64,000 bases of DNA from Virgibacillus halotolerans (GCF_016908515.1 NZ_JAFBEA010000011.1:62001-126000), one strand, 5' to 3'; positions 9,363 through 18,595 are shown, counted from the first letter of the stretch. The notes: generated from the letters alone by a model not told the origin. Translations and numbers: made by a program.

Positions 9363-9875
9363 TTATTATTGTATCACTTTCTTGCTGATTTAGTCAACAC
9401 ACTTCACATCTTTTTACAAGAACAGTCTAGTTCCTTGTATCTGTTCATTACACAAAAGACTTATTCAATTATCTGTGGCCCAACTGTGGATCAATTAATC
9501 ATCTCTTCATTATTTTCATCTGCTACTTTTCCACAGGATGTATGTAGAAATCGTCACGCTTCACATTTTAACTGTTGAACTACCAATGAATTTTACTAAT
9601 GGTCTACAATTTCCCACCCAAATTGTGATACGATTTATGAAGCGCCATGATTTGTCTTGCTTAAGAGCACGCTTTATCTACTTCCAAACCTGTGATGTTG
9701 TTAGGTTCAAAAAGAGGAATCGATTTTACAGTTATGAGGATGATATACATACGGAAGGGGAGAAAAGATTATTAAACATTTTGCGAATATACGTTTGTAT
9801 GCCACTGACACTTATGTTAATATAATAATAGAGCACAGATTCTATTAAGTCATCAAACTATAGCTATGAAAGGAC
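9363..9875. other. Intergenic region without recognised gene
   Basis: Two short plus-strand frames (9369-9578 and 9538-9825) lack ribosome binding sites and resemble nothing known. The AT-rich end (about 9820-9860) may hold the promoter of the Rpn gene. Confidence 0.4.
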
Positions 9876-9884
9876 TTGATATCA

Positions 9885-10871
9885 TTGGAGATGCAAAATC
9901 CACACGATAAATTCTTCAAAGCAACATTTTCTAATGTAGAAGTAGTGAAAGATTTTATCGTTCACTTTCTACCACCTTCCGTTCGTGAACTGATTGACCT
10001 GACATACATTCAACCTCAGAAAGACAGCTTTATCCGTCATGACCTTCAAGAATATTTCTCCGATTTACTATTCCAAACGAAAATTCATAACAAACCAGCC
10101 TATGTGTACCTTCTATTCGAGCATAAAAGCTATGTCGATTACCATATTTCTCTGCAATTACTGCAATATATGGTGGAAATATGGAAGACCAAACGGGAAA
10201 AAGAAGAGATAGATACGTTACCATTTATTATGCCTATTGTTCTGTATCATGGTCAAAATAAATGGACTGCTGCTTCATTCAGTGACCTATTGAAAGGTTA
10301 TAAAGATTTACCTCCAGAAATGCAGAAATATGTACCCGATTATGAATACTTTCTTTACGATGTATCATACTATCAAGACGAAGAAGTGCAGCTTAATGTA
10401 TTGTTGCGAATCATATTGCTGATGTTCCGTGACATCCGGAAAAAAGATGTACGGGTAGTATTAAATTCCGTCTATCGATCGGTAGATTATCTACAGCAAT
10501 TAACAGATCAGAAAATGGCAACTGAGTACCTTGATACGCTGTTCCGTTATGTGTTCAGTGCCAATCAACATCTTACAAAAATGGAGTACTATGATATAAT
10601 TGAACATGTAGGAAATACCTCTAGAGAAGGGAGCGAAATGACAATGAGCTTAGCAGAGATTTTTCGAAATGAAGGAATAGAAGAAGGCTTACAAAAAGGT
10701 AAAGCAGCATTAGCTAACACTGCCATTGAATTAATCACAAAATTTATAGCTCCGATATCAGAAGAGATGAAGAATAAGCTGCGCGAGCAAGAAATTAATA
10801 CGTTAGAAGCGCTTATCAAACAAATAGATGAATTTCAAACCATAGAAGAAGTAAAACAATACTTGAAATAG
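9885..10871 (+). CDS. Rpn family PD-(D/E)XK recombination-promoting nuclease / YhgA-like
   Basis: The product is about 328 residues. The N-terminus (HDKFFKATFSNVEVVKDFI) and the sequence around YVYLLFEHKSYVD, the catalytic E-x-K of the PD-(D/E)XK fold, identify the Rpn (transposase_31) family. Variable C-termini with SLAEIFRNEGIEEGLQKGKA are typical. Rpn proteins are DNA endonucleases that promote RecA-independent recombination. The start is uncertain: TTG 9876, TTG 9885 or ATG 9891; GAAAGGA best fits 9885. It stands alone and is followed by a terminator. Confidence 0.88.
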   Translation: MEMQNPHDKFFKATFSNVEVVKDFIVHFLPPSVRELIDLTYIQPQKDSFIRHDLQEYFSDLLFQTKIHNKPAYVYLLFEHKSYVDYHISLQLLQYMVEIWKTKREKEEIDTLPFIMPIVLYHGQNKWTAASFSDLLKGYKDLPPEMQKYVPDYEYFLYDVSYYQDEEVQLNVLLRIILLMFRDIRKKDVRVVLNSVYRSVDYLQQLTDQKMATEYLDTLFRYVFSANQHLTKMEYYDIIEHVGNTSREGSEMTMSLAEIFRNEGIEEGLQKGKAALANTAIELITKFIAPISEEMKNKLREQEINTLEALIKQIDEFQTIEEVKQYLK

Positions 10872-10873
10872 AT

Positions 10874-10900
10874 AAAACACGGGGCTTCCCGTGTTTTTTT
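10874..10900 (+). terminator. Rho-independent terminator
   Basis: AAAACACGGG and CCCGTGTTTT surround GCTT and run into seven Ts, directly after the Rpn gene stop. Confidence 0.9.
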
Positions 10901-11374
10901 AACCTAATCAGAGAATTAGCCTCCCCCGCTGTTTTCACTTTCTGTTTGGAAGCAGGGGTTATACGGACTGTTGCCTCTGGTTTACGATTGAATCCATATT
11001 GACGTTTTAAAAGTCTTCCTCATTTTCCTTTTGGTCGGCATTATTTTATGGTCCGTATTTTTTATCTTAGCTACAGTTTTTTATTGGTAAATGTTAACCT
11101 GCTTATTTCAGGTAAAGAAGGTTCTAAAAAAACACGTCTAAAAAATAATGATTATATTATTTTTTAGACGTGTTTTTCCATTTAATGTAAAATTATTTTT
11201 AGTAATAATGTATTTAGTAGCATGCATCAAGGATTATATAAGTCTATATTTCCTTAAAATTAACTGCTAAAACAAGACATTAGCTATTATTAACAAACAA
11301 TATGATCGTTTAGCTTCTATACCTGAATGCCTCGGTGACGATTTTACCGAAGAAGTATTGGAAGACAAATCTCT
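10901..11374. other. Gene-free stretch with a long hairpin
   Basis: No supported gene is seen. A plus-strand frame at about 11283-11400 reads INKQYDRLASIPECLGDDFT and then stops, but no family is recognised. The only clear structure is the hairpin at 11128-11177. Confidence 0.4.
11128..11177. repeat. Perfect 22-bp-stem hairpin
   Basis: AAAAACACGTCTAAAAAATA plus two bases is repeated as its exact complement after a 6-base loop. It is longer than a usual terminator and no intact gene lies directly upstream on either strand. It could be a terminator left by a deleted gene or a short palindromic element. Confidence 0.75.
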
Positions 11375-11560
11375 TTATTGCCTGTATATATATCAAAAGG
11401 ATTAGAGTTTGATTCCGTACTAATGATCGATGTCGATGAAGCACATTATCCGAGCACGGAGCAAACAACCAAATTATTATATGTCGGCTGCACAAGGGCT
11501 TTGCATCATTTATCGATTATGTACAGCGGAAAAGCCTCCAAATTGATTACGAATGAATAA
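11375..11560 (+). pseudogene. HelD/UvrD-like helicase C-terminal remnant
   Basis: The frame reads LPVYISKGLEFDSVLMIDVD and later LLYVGCTRALHHLSIMYSG. This matches the last motifs (V and VI) of superfamily I helicases of the HelD type. The rest of the gene is absent, leaving about 60 codons without a proper start. Confidence 0.65.
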
Positions 11561-11727
11561 CGTGCAGTAATAGTTCCGTTGAAGTAAAGAATAAACAGGA
11601 CAGAAAAAGGCTTATCAGTATTAAAATGGTTTAGAATGACAATGAAAAGGCGAACAGCATGTAGCAATAAACTATAAAGTGTGGATTCCATATATGAGAT
11701 TATAATTACTTATAAGGAGGAAAAGAA

Positions 11728-12153
11728 ATGAAGCATATGAGCTTTATTCTATTTACAATTATGCTGTTACAAATTTTAACTGGCTGTTCTTTGACTGAGG
11801 AATTGTTTACTGAAGAAGAGCAAAGTGCCGTAGAAGTAGCCTTAAAACAAGATACGGGGAAAGGGGCAATTGAATTAGTTACACCAACCATTACTACAGC
11901 AGATAATGAAATTGAAATTAAGGTTAGTGGTATTAATGAGGACAAAATCACTTTTATTTCTGTAGCGAACAAAACCATTTTTGAAGACACCATTGAGAAT
12001 GATAAAGTATACACGTTAGACATTGGCGATATCAAAGATGCACTCCGAACAGATTACAAACCAAAAGTACAATTGTTGCAAACAAATAATGACAAAGTAT
12101 CTGGGGATATTACTACTTTCAAACAAATTAGATATACTGTTGAACAGGAATAA
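11728..12153 (+). CDS. Hypothetical lipoprotein
   Basis: This 141-residue protein has a signal peptide with lipobox LTGC (Cys20). A short acidic region (EELFTEEEQSAVE) and a beta-rich C-terminal domain (about 50-140) follow. ATG 11728 has a strong AAGGAGGAAAAG site. No family is recognised. It is flanked by decayed DNA on both sides, so it may be an accessory gene itself. Confidence 0.75.
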   Translation: MKHMSFILFTIMLLQILTGCSLTEELFTEEEQSAVEVALKQDTGKGAIELVTPTITTADNEIEIKVSGINEDKITFISVANKTIFEDTIENDKVYTLDIGDIKDALRTDYKPKVQLLQTNNDKVSGDITTFKQIRYTVEQE

Positions 12154-12600
12154 ATAGGTTACAGGTTTTGGCTTTTTGTATGCCCCATTGGACATTGCTA
12201 CGATGCTTATCGTTGATGCTACAAATTAAAGGATGTAACAGATACTGCAAAACCATTGCAAACTCAGCTGGTTATCAAGGTAAAAATATATCCCACAACC
12301 CATTTGGTGATTGATTTTTTCAAAAGAAAAATATCGAATAAAAAATAAGCCTTCCTCAAGCAAGCGGATCAGATTTATAATTATATCGAACGGTTTGAAC
12401 TAGATTTCGTTTCTCCTATACCGGTCATCAGGGCAATTTGGCATTACCGAGAAAACAAGACAAATAACCTTCTAGTAAGAGCTACTCTTACTAGAAGGTT
12501 ATTTAAAATTACTGATAAATGTAAAGTATTATAAGAAAATACCTTTACAAAAATGATTTCAAGGAGGAGGATGATATTTCATTAGATTAATTGTTTATTA
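12154..12600. other. Gene-free stretch, probable relics
   Basis: Short coding-like runs are present, for example QADQIYNYIERFELDFVSPI at about 12363-12420 on the plus strand, but there is no start and no recognised family. A long hairpin lies at 12462-12504. Confidence 0.35.
12462..12504. repeat. Perfect 20-bp-stem hairpin
   Basis: AAATAACCTTCTAGTAAGAG is followed after three bases by its exact complement. It could be a bidirectional terminator or a palindromic element; no gene with a clear stop lies immediately upstream. Confidence 0.7.
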
Positions 12601-12607
12601 ACTATTT

Positions 12608-12712
12608 TCAGGTTTCGAATGTTTTATGATTGATATCATATCTTAATTTCTTTAATTCTCTTGTGATCCGTTTGTATCCATAGCGTTCATAGAAATTTGT
12701 AAGGGAAACTGT
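12608..12712 (-). pseudogene. IS3-family transposase (OrfB) fragment
   Basis: The minus strand encodes FYERYGYKRITRELKKLRYD and a few more residues before a stop. YGYRRITRELKK is the signature of the HTH_21 region at the start of IS3 OrfB. The DDE domain is missing, so this is a short relic. Confidence 0.6.
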
Positions 12713-12767
12713 TATTAAATACCTAGCTATGAATCTAGAAGTAATGTCTTTGCGGCTGGCTTCTACT

Positions 12768-12908
12768 AAGATCCGAACCCGGAAATTATATATATATAAC
12801 AAACAAATATTGAGGTGGTTGAAAGAACATCCAGACTTACCTTCAGCACAAGTTTATGATTGGCTAGCAGAAAAGCTGATGATTTTGAAGCCGGTATCAT
12901 ATGAATAA
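12768..12908 (+). pseudogene. IS21 IstA-like transposase fragment
   Basis: The plus-strand frame contains LRWLKEHPDLPSAQVYDWLA and ends at TAA 12908. WLKEHPDL...QVYDWL resembles the region after the N-terminal HTH of IS21 IstA. Only about 40 codons remain. Confidence 0.4.
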
Positions 12909-13109
12909 TAATAAAATTAGCGTTCAAGTCATTTTCATGATAGATTCGATCACTAGGCGTAGCTATAATATCTGCATTCTTATTTATTTCTTGGATGGCT
13001 TCCTCAATGTTTTATTGGGTTTTTAAATAATATAAATTAATCTTGATAATCGATAACGATGTTTTAAATCTTCGCCACGAAGGGGCTAAGAATTATGAAA
13101 TTCATTTAA
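12909..13109 (-). other. Short coding relic of unknown type
   Basis: The minus strand at about 12920-13010 can be read as EEAIQEINKNADIIATPSDR and on, without start or stop that fits a gene. No family is recognised. Confidence 0.25.
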
Positions 13110-14072
13110 TTAGAAATCTATTAATACCTCATAATTTTTAATAAGACTTTCTAATTCTCTTAAATATTTTTGAGCCCTACTTGTTTCCGTAAATAACACT
13201 CCATTTACCAGTGGGCTTTTGGCATATACTTTTCTAATTCCAAACTCAATTCCAAGATTTCTAATTTTATCAGTAATAACTATTTTTGATGGCGTATTCA
13301 ATAGTAAGTCAACAATTTTATTAGCTCTTTCTGAATTGGACTTCTTCAACAAATTTATTACTTCATAGTCTTTCATAAGGGCAAATCCGCTTATTTTTTG
13401 ACAATCTTCTTTATATAATTTAATTGCCACTGCTAACATTCTATCTACAGCAAGTAGCAGTGGTGATAGGAAAACTTTGTGGTCGCTAACAATCAATTTC
13501 ATAATCAACTCTGCCGTTTCACTATCTGTTTCAATACCTTGAGAAGTACATGTTAACTTCCAAATTATATCTTTAGGTAACTTATCAATGGTTCCGTACA
13601 TATAAGTATCCCTAAAAAAACTATCTATATGATCAATTCCCAATACACCATTTCGTCCCGTTAATACAGTTTCTCTATTTAATAGTTGGATGATGTCTTT
13701 ACTCTCTACACCTTCTTCTTGCAGAATAGTGGATATCTCATTGCTTTCAATATATCTGTTGGTTAATACATGATGATCAAACCCAAGAGATTTCTCTACA
13801 GAATGTGAAAATGGCAAATGTCCTATGTCATGTAAGATTGCCGCTAATCTCATTAATTTATCATTCGGAAAGAAAAAGCAAACTAGTTTCCAAACCCCGA
13901 CCGTATGCTCATATCTAGAATGCACCACTGGTGAAACTAAAGAACCAGCGCCGAAATGTGCTAAGAATTTGAGTCTTCTTAGGAACGTAGTATTAAATAG
14001 CCTTTTTTCTATTTCCAGTGGATTTACGTGTGGATAAAGCGGTTCATGTATAATAACATCGGTATTGAACAT
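13110..14072 (-). CDS. HD-domain phosphohydrolase (YwfO/dGTPase-like)
   Basis: This 320-residue enzyme has the metal-binding HD signature: His51 and His56 in HSRYEHTVG, His81-Asp82 in ILHDIGHLPFSHS, and His85 and His90. It resembles the dGTPase-like HD hydrolases that act on nucleotides or other phosphoesters; the substrate is not known. ATG 14072 is preceded by GGAGGGTAT. It is the leftmost intact minus-strand gene of the accessory series. Unlike most others it has no GCCCG repeat on its 3' side. Confidence 0.9.
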   Translation of the reverse strand: MFNTDVIIHEPLYPHVNPLEIEKRLFNTTFLRRLKFLAHFGAGSLVSPVVHSRYEHTVGVWKLVCFFFPNDKLMRLAAILHDIGHLPFSHSVEKSLGFDHHVLTNRYIESNEISTILQEEGVESKDIIQLLNRETVLTGRNGVLGIDHIDSFFRDTYMYGTIDKLPKDIIWKLTCTSQGIETDSETAELIMKLIVSDHKVFLSPLLLAVDRMLAVAIKLYKEDCQKISGFALMKDYEVINLLKKSNSERANKIVDLLLNTPSKIVITDKIRNLGIEFGIRKVYAKSPLVNGVLFTETSRAQKYLRELESLIKNYEVLIDF

Positions 14073-14133
14073 ATTTTATACCCTCCTATCCCTCGATATG
14101 TATTTTATTACTTGTTTTCTCGTAGTATTTTTT

Positions 14134-14398
14134 TCATTTGTCTTTTATAAAATTTAACAATCCCTTTCCGTATCCTCCACCTTGATGCTTAACATCAATA
14201 AACAATGCAGCCAAATAATTATCTACCATTGATATGAAGCCTAAACCATTTTTTCATTACTTATAACATAGGTTTCAGACATTGGGATCAATTTTTCTTC
14301 CATCTCCGTTTGCTGTAATTTCCAATAATCCTTATCAATAAAGTCGTGTGCTGTTAATAAATCTTCATACCATATTTCTACTAATTTATTGCCCTTGT
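14134..14398 (-). pseudogene. GNAT acetyltransferase, truncated and frameshifted
   Basis: Two frames together read KLVEIWYEDLLTAHDFIDKD and then, after a shift near 14245, YLAALFIDVKHQGGGYGKGL. This is a GNAT N-acetyltransferase with the acetyl-CoA loop (QGGGYGKGLL). The N-terminus is missing and is replaced at 14396-14425 by a cassette-type repeat, so the gene appears cut at the repeat. Confidence 0.7.
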
Positions 14399-14425
14399 TT
14401 CTGAAAAGTGCCCGTTTGCCTAAGT
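14396..14425. repeat. Cassette-associated GCCCG repeat
   Basis: Core AGTGCCCGTTTG, a diverged copy of the dispersed repeat. It lies 12 bases 3' of the nucleotidyltransferase gene and at the truncated end of the GNAT relic. Confidence 0.55.
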
Positions 14426-14436
14426 ATTTATTTAAC

Positions 14437-15261
14437 CTATTTCACAAAACCTATGTGCTGTTTTTGTTCACTAATATTCAATTCAGGAATATATTTCTCA
14501 ACTAAAGCAATAGTCTCATTAACCAATATTTCCAATTCCACCACTGAACTTCGTGGATTTCCCGTCAGAATATGAGTTATCCGGCGACCAAGGTTTTCTG
14601 GTTTAATCTTCATTTGTTCCCCATTGTACTTCATCCACTTAAATATCGGATGATGAACATACATATGATTAAGCCCAAACAAAACACCAAATAGTTTCTT
14701 TTGAACGTCACAAATAACATCGTAGAACATAAGCCAATCTTGACGGTATACAAGTGCTTCACGGTTATTCCACCGATTACCTAACCAAAGATTTTCCGAA
14801 ATCATTTTTTCAGACAGACCCAAAGGATATTTTGCAACTATATTTTTCAGCTCATTAATTTTCTCTTTCCCATAAAGGCTTACACCATCATTGACGGCAG
14901 CTACAATACACTGCTTATCATAATCCGTTTTGAATCTGTCCACCACATCAGAAATGAAACATTCCACTGTTGTTGATAAAAAGTTGCTTATTTCAAACTT
15001 CACCCCATCTTGATCAATAAAGGATTCAGACCATTCCCCTTCCTCATATGGTTCATACGATAAAATTGTGCCTTTAACTCTTTCGATGGGTATTTTACGA
15101 TCATCATCAGTTAAAGAAGCAGACCTTAAAATATGTAATTCAATATCTGAATGCACATCCTCTAAGTTCCTTGATACAGAACCAGCTAAAATAATTGCTT
15201 CCACCTTTGGATTCTCTCTATATACCCTCGACATATCCATTGATTTTTGAAATAAGTTCAT
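14437..15261 (-). CDS. Nucleotidyltransferase domain protein
   Basis: The product is about 274 residues. The N-terminus has the polymerase-beta nucleotidyltransferase signature: GSVSRNL followed by the acidic pair in HSDIELHIL. A helical C-terminal part follows, as in small aminoglycoside/lincosamide-type nucleotidyltransferases. The real activity is unknown; antibiotic modification is only one possibility. The start is set at ATG 15261, nine bases after GGGAGC, and TTG 15276 is the alternative. It lies in the minus-strand accessory series, with a cassette repeat on each side. Confidence 0.85.
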   Translation of the reverse strand: MNLFQKSMDMSRVYRENPKVEAIILAGSVSRNLEDVHSDIELHILRSASLTDDDRKIPIERVKGTILSYEPYEEGEWSESFIDQDGVKFEISNFLSTTVECFISDVVDRFKTDYDKQCIVAAVNDGVSLYGKEKINELKNIVAKYPLGLSEKMISENLWLGNRWNNREALVYRQDWLMFYDVICDVQKKLFGVLFGLNHMYVHHPIFKWMKYNGEQMKIKPENLGRRITHILTGNPRSSVVELEILVNETIALVEKYIPELNISEQKQHIGFVK

Positions 15262-15293
15262 TAGATCTGCTCCCAACTAATTGGCTTTATTTA

Positions 15294-15319
15294 TTCAGCT
15301 ATCGCGTCTGTTTGTTGAA
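15294..15319. repeat. Cassette-associated repeat, hairpin form
   Basis: TTCAGCTATC - GCGTCT - GTTTGTTGAA: partly complementary arms around a 6-base loop. It starts three bases 3' of the GNAT stop codon at 15323. Confidence 0.6.
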
Positions 15320-15322
15320 AGG

Positions 15323-15832
15323 TTAAACTATTACTCTTATATCTTCCCAACCGTATACACATTCATTGAGTTTCTTTCCAGAAATCTGTTCTTCCACAGT
15401 GTCAATTTTTTCACCTCCAAGTGCCTCATAAAAAAGGCAAGAATCATTATCCTCTAGCACTTTTACTATCATTGTAGAAATGTTTTTCTGTTTTAGTTCT
15501 TCAATTACTGGCTTTACTAGTAATTTTCCTAGCCCATTTCTTTGATATTCTTTTAAAATATAAATAGCATATAGTTCGCCTGAGTAACTTGGATATTTTC
15601 CTGTCCTTTCTTCCCCACCAGAAGAAAAACCCACAATATCATTTTCCTTATTTTCTGCCACAAATACGTCGCCGTTTGGGATGTTGATTCTCCATAATTG
15701 CTCCCGTCTCTCATAGGTCAAATTATTTAAGTACTCCTCCGGGACAATATTTGCATAGGTAGTTTCCCAACTATCAACGTGTACCTTTGCTATTCCTTCC
15801 GCATCAGCCAAAACAGCCTTCCTTATCTTCAT
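15323..15832 (-). CDS. GNAT family N-acetyltransferase
   Basis: This 169-residue protein is a complete GNAT. The N-terminus is MKIRKAVLADAEGIAKVHVD; the acetyl-CoA binding motif is YILKEYQRNGLGKLLVKPVI (motif A). A conserved beta4-alpha4 region (ELYAIYIL) and the C-terminal ALGGEKI element follow. It transfers acetyl from acetyl-CoA to an unknown amine. Only a weak GGGGCGAC site precedes ATG 15832. It is one of several GNAT genes in the minus-strand series. Confidence 0.92.
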   Translation of the reverse strand: MKIRKAVLADAEGIAKVHVDSWETTYANIVPEEYLNNLTYERREQLWRINIPNGDVFVAENKENDIVGFSSGGEERTGKYPSYSGELYAIYILKEYQRNGLGKLLVKPVIEELKQKNISTMIVKVLEDNDSCLFYEALGGEKIDTVEEQISGKKLNECVYGWEDIRVIV

Positions 15833-15897
15833 TGATTAGTCGCCCCATTTTTCCCATTTAAATATTAAATTCTATTCCTAACATAATAAAACCTGCA

Positions 15898-15960
15898 TTC
15901 TTCCGCAATCTCGCCGTATAATTGAAAAACGATATTCTGCAAAAGCACCCGAACGGAACA
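15898..15960. repeat. Cassette-associated repeat, two subunits
   Basis: First subunit TTCCGCAATCTCGCCG (15901 on), second ATTCTGCAAAAGCACCCGAA (15934 on). This is a diverged full-length copy lying 36 bases 3' of the VOC gene. Confidence 0.6.
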
Positions 15961-15995
15961 ATAAACGTTAGTCATTCGCCATCGATGAAGTGATT

Positions 15996-16352
15996 CTAAA
16001 AATAATATCCATCTGGATCAACTATTCTAAAATCCTCCAATCCCCAGGGTCTTTTTGTTAATTCAGCCTGTATTGGATATTCTTTTGCAACTACTTTGTT
16101 ATATGCTTTCTTTACATCTTCAACTTCCAAAACTATTTCTACTCCCAAACCAATTTGTTGACCATTAGAGGTTTTAAGAGGGTGTTTTTCAGACAAATTT
16201 TCCATTTCCCCTAAACCTAAAACCACATCACCATTCCTAACAGATATGTAACTTTTATTAGTATCCTTTGGAAGGTTGAAACCTAACACATTACTATAAA
16301 AATTCATTGACTTTTCTATATCTCCCACGAACAATTCCAGTCTTAATTTCAT
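15996..16352 (-). CDS. VOC (glyoxalase/bleomycin resistance) family protein
   Basis: This 118-residue protein has the paired beta-alpha-beta-beta-beta units of the vicinal oxygen chelate fold. It begins LRLELFVGDIEKSMNFYSNV and ends FRIVDPDGYYF. Members bind a metal or sequester small molecules. The end is a few residues shorter than usual, stopping directly after DPDGYYF, close to the cassette repeat. Start ATG 16352 is preferred over 16358 because of GGGAG spacing. Confidence 0.9.
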   Translation of the reverse strand: MKLRLELFVGDIEKSMNFYSNVLGFNLPKDTNKSYISVRNGDVVLGLGEMENLSEKHPLKTSNGQQIGLGVEIVLEVEDVKKAYNKVVAKEYPIQAELTKRPWGLEDFRIVDPDGYYF

Positions 16353-16411
16353 TTTCATCTCCCTTTCAAAAGGCTATTTATGCTTAATTTAGCATAGATA
16401 GCCTTTACTGT

Positions 16412-16436
16412 TCTATTCAACTATTTGGCCCATCGT
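16412..16436. repeat. Cassette-associated repeat, right arm lost at IS110 relic
   Basis: TTCAACTATTTGGCCCATCG keeps the left arm and core of the repeat, but the expected right arm (TTTGTTGAA) is replaced by IS110 left-end sequence. The IS may have inserted in or next to this repeat. Confidence 0.55.
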
Positions 16437-16678
16437 ATTATAAGGTTAGCCGGTCATTTCTGGTTGACCTATTTTTTATAGGTTTTATTCTTAAGGTAGT
16501 CGGGGTAGGACGATCTGTCCTGTGGGACACCGATCCCGTCCACAATACTGTCCTCCCTCTACTTGTAGAAACATGTTTGAGGATGGTTTGGACCTGATCC
16601 CGTATAACAAGCGAAGCTATGACACTACAAGTGACGAAGAGGCGAACCGGCAAATCTATTAAAAGGAGTGTGATTTAT
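16437..16678 (+). ncRNA. IS110 left-end region, candidate bridge RNA
   Basis: The 240 bases before the transposase start are non-coding on the plus strand and more GC-rich than the surroundings. They contain short complementary stretches such as GGACGATCTGTCC and GGGAC...GTCC. In IS110-group elements this position encodes the structured bridge RNA. The RNA itself is inferred from position and composition only. Confidence 0.4.
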
Positions 16679-17579
16679 ATGGATCCTGTAATCGGCTTGG
16701 ATGTTGCTAAAGGCGAAAGCCAAGTTCAAGCTTTTTTACAAAGGAAACAGACGTATAGAGAAAGCTCTTAATTTACGTCTTTTAACTAGACAGAACAGTG
16801 CTTTAACAGACAGTTATGTTCAGATAAAACTTCAATTTCAAGTGGCTTTAGATCAAGTATTCCCTGAATATCATAATGTTTTTAGTGATTTATATGGGAA
16901 ATTATCATTAAACAATTTATTGAATTATCCTACTGCTTAGACGTTCACAAAGTCGCTGATGAGAAGTTAGCCGAAGAGATGCGTCAATTTGGAGCTAGAC
17001 GCTCTCATGCATGGTTTTTAGATAAAGCACAGCAATTAAAAGAAGCTGCAAGACGTAATCCATTTCAATCTCAAATTAGCTATGGGCAACTTGTCAGCTT
17101 GCGTATGTACATTCAGATGCTCTTTCAATATCAAGAGCATTTATCAAAGTTATTAAGAGAAATAAATGCGCTTTCAAAGTCCTTTGAAGAATACAGATTA
17201 GTCCAATCCGTGCCTGGTATCGGAGATAAGATTGCGGCAACTATCCATCTCTGAAATTGGTTATATCAACCAATCCGAGCATCCTAAAAAGCTAGTAGCC
17301 TATGCAGGATTGGATCCATCTGTTTTTGAATCAGGTAAATTCAAAGCCTCCATCAATCGGATCACGAAAAGAGGTTCATCGAGACTGAGACAAACGCTTT
17401 ACACGGCTGCTCAGTGTGGTTTAGCTAAAGGACGAAACAAAAAACTAACTGCTTTTTATGAACGTAAAAGAAACGAAGGCAAACCACACAAAGTCGCTAT
17501 TATCACTTGTGCGAACAAGCTTGTTCATTGGCTCCATGCCATGTTAAAACGCCAGGAAGTCTTTGTAGATCAAGTGTAA
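16679..17579 (+). pseudogene. IS110-family transposase, disrupted
   Basis: The frame opens MDPVIGLDVAKGESQVQAFL (RuvC-like N-terminus with its first Asp), and AAAGGAG precedes it. An internal deletion and frameshift follow, then LLTRQNSALTDSYVQIKLQF, then a further frame with MRQFGARRSHAWFL, then VQSVPGIGDKIAATI and ISEIGYINQSEHPKKLVAYA in overlapping frames. The C-terminal transposase_20 part (YAGLDPSVFESG, RGSSRLRQTLY) is intact. At least three breaks and the loss of most of the catalytic domain make it inactive. Confidence 0.88.
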
Positions 17580-17930
17580 TTTGCTTTATCTCCCTACGTT
17601 TTTTCCTTTAACTTAAAAGGCCTATTTAGAATGCTCACATTTAGTGTAACATGCTTTTTAAAACTTTTTTAGTACTAATTGTTGACAGCTATTAGCTGGT
17701 ATTGCGGAAGAACTTATTGAACTAAAGCACCATTTAGCAAAAGAAGCAACTGCTTTTCCAATTAAACCATATAATAGACTAAGTTATTTACTTCTCCTTG
17801 GCCCTGGTAGTTAAGGAACAACAGGGAAACATGGTATTAATTACAGGAATCATTTCTTTACTGATCGTTCTCAAAATGATATCATAGGCTGTGTAAGAAG
17901 GGGAATAAGCCATATTTTTTAAAGTAATGG
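17580..17930. other. IS110 right side and upstream region of the TetR gene
   Basis: After the transposase, a plus-strand fragment at about 17692-17814 reads AGIAEELIELKHHLAKEATA and stops; its family is not recognised. The rest has no gene. CTGATCGTTCTC at 17861 resembles a half-site of the downstream regulator. Confidence 0.35.
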
Positions 17931-17944
17931 GAATGTTCATTCTC
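17931..17944. promoter_or_regulatory. Operator-like site before TetR copy 1
   Basis: GAATGTTCATTCTC matches the motif GAGAACGnnCATTCTC found near both TetR copies. It lies 64 bases before the tetR start. Confidence 0.55.
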
Positions 17945-18007
17945 AAAAGTAACTTTGCATGGATTCATAAGGTTTCATTCCTCTAGCGTTCGAAGGGAGG
18001 GAATAGC

Positions 18008-18583
18008 ATGGCTAGAAATAAAGAATATGATGAGAATGAAGTATTACGAAAAGCTATGGAACTTTTTTGGAAACAAGGCTATGAAAAAACCTCTATGCAA
18101 GATTTAGTGACTCATATGGGTATTCATCGCAGAAGCATATACGACACGTTTGGAGACAAGCATACATTGTTCATGAAAGCATTGGAACAGTATGCCGAGA
18201 TAATAGAAACCAAAATAGAAACGCAAGTAAAGTCGCAGGGTTCGGTCAAGCAGGCGATAAGACGTTTATTTGAGATGGTAATTCCAAAAAACGAACAACA
18301 ACCGATCGGATGCTTAACAGTGAATTCAGCAGTTGAATTGTCCTTGCAGGACGAAGAAGCAGCAGAAAAGGTTGCAGAGAGTTTTGATAGGACAGAAAAC
18401 CTGCTATATGAGCTATTATTGCATGGTCAAAAATCGGGAGAAATATCTGATCAGCATGATATGAAAAAACTTTCTCAGTTTTTCCATAATTCGTTAGTCG
18501 GATTGCGCGTATTGACAAAAACCACCGATGACAAACAAAAACTGGAAAGCATTATCGACTTGACGCTATCTGTCTTAGATTAA
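18008..18583 (+). CDS. TetR family regulator, copy 1 of the oxidoreductase cluster
   Basis: This 191-residue regulator has a helix-turn-helix in residues 8-55 (KTSMQDLVTHMGIHRRSIYD) and a C-terminal domain with PIGCLTVNSAVELSLQDEEA, a conserved segment of the YezE/ComR-like branch of AcrR regulators. It is paralogous to the protein at 35881-36456, same length and roughly 78 percent identical by eye. GAAGGGAGGG precedes the start. It heads a plus-strand cluster with a quinone-reductase remnant, hydrolase, thioesterase and reductase. Sites of one motif lie before and after it. Confidence 0.93.
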   Translation: MARNKEYDENEVLRKAMELFWKQGYEKTSMQDLVTHMGIHRRSIYDTFGDKHTLFMKALEQYAEIIETKIETQVKSQGSVKQAIRRLFEMVIPKNEQQPIGCLTVNSAVELSLQDEEAAEKVAESFDRTENLLYELLLHGQKSGEISDQHDMKKLSQFFHNSLVGLRVLTKTTDDKQKLESIIDLTLSVLD

Positions 18584-18595
18584 GCTTTCTTTTTT

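Noticed and set aside
9369-9825. Two overlapping plus-strand frames before the Rpn gene
   Set aside because: No ribosome binding site, no family and unusual amino acid composition.
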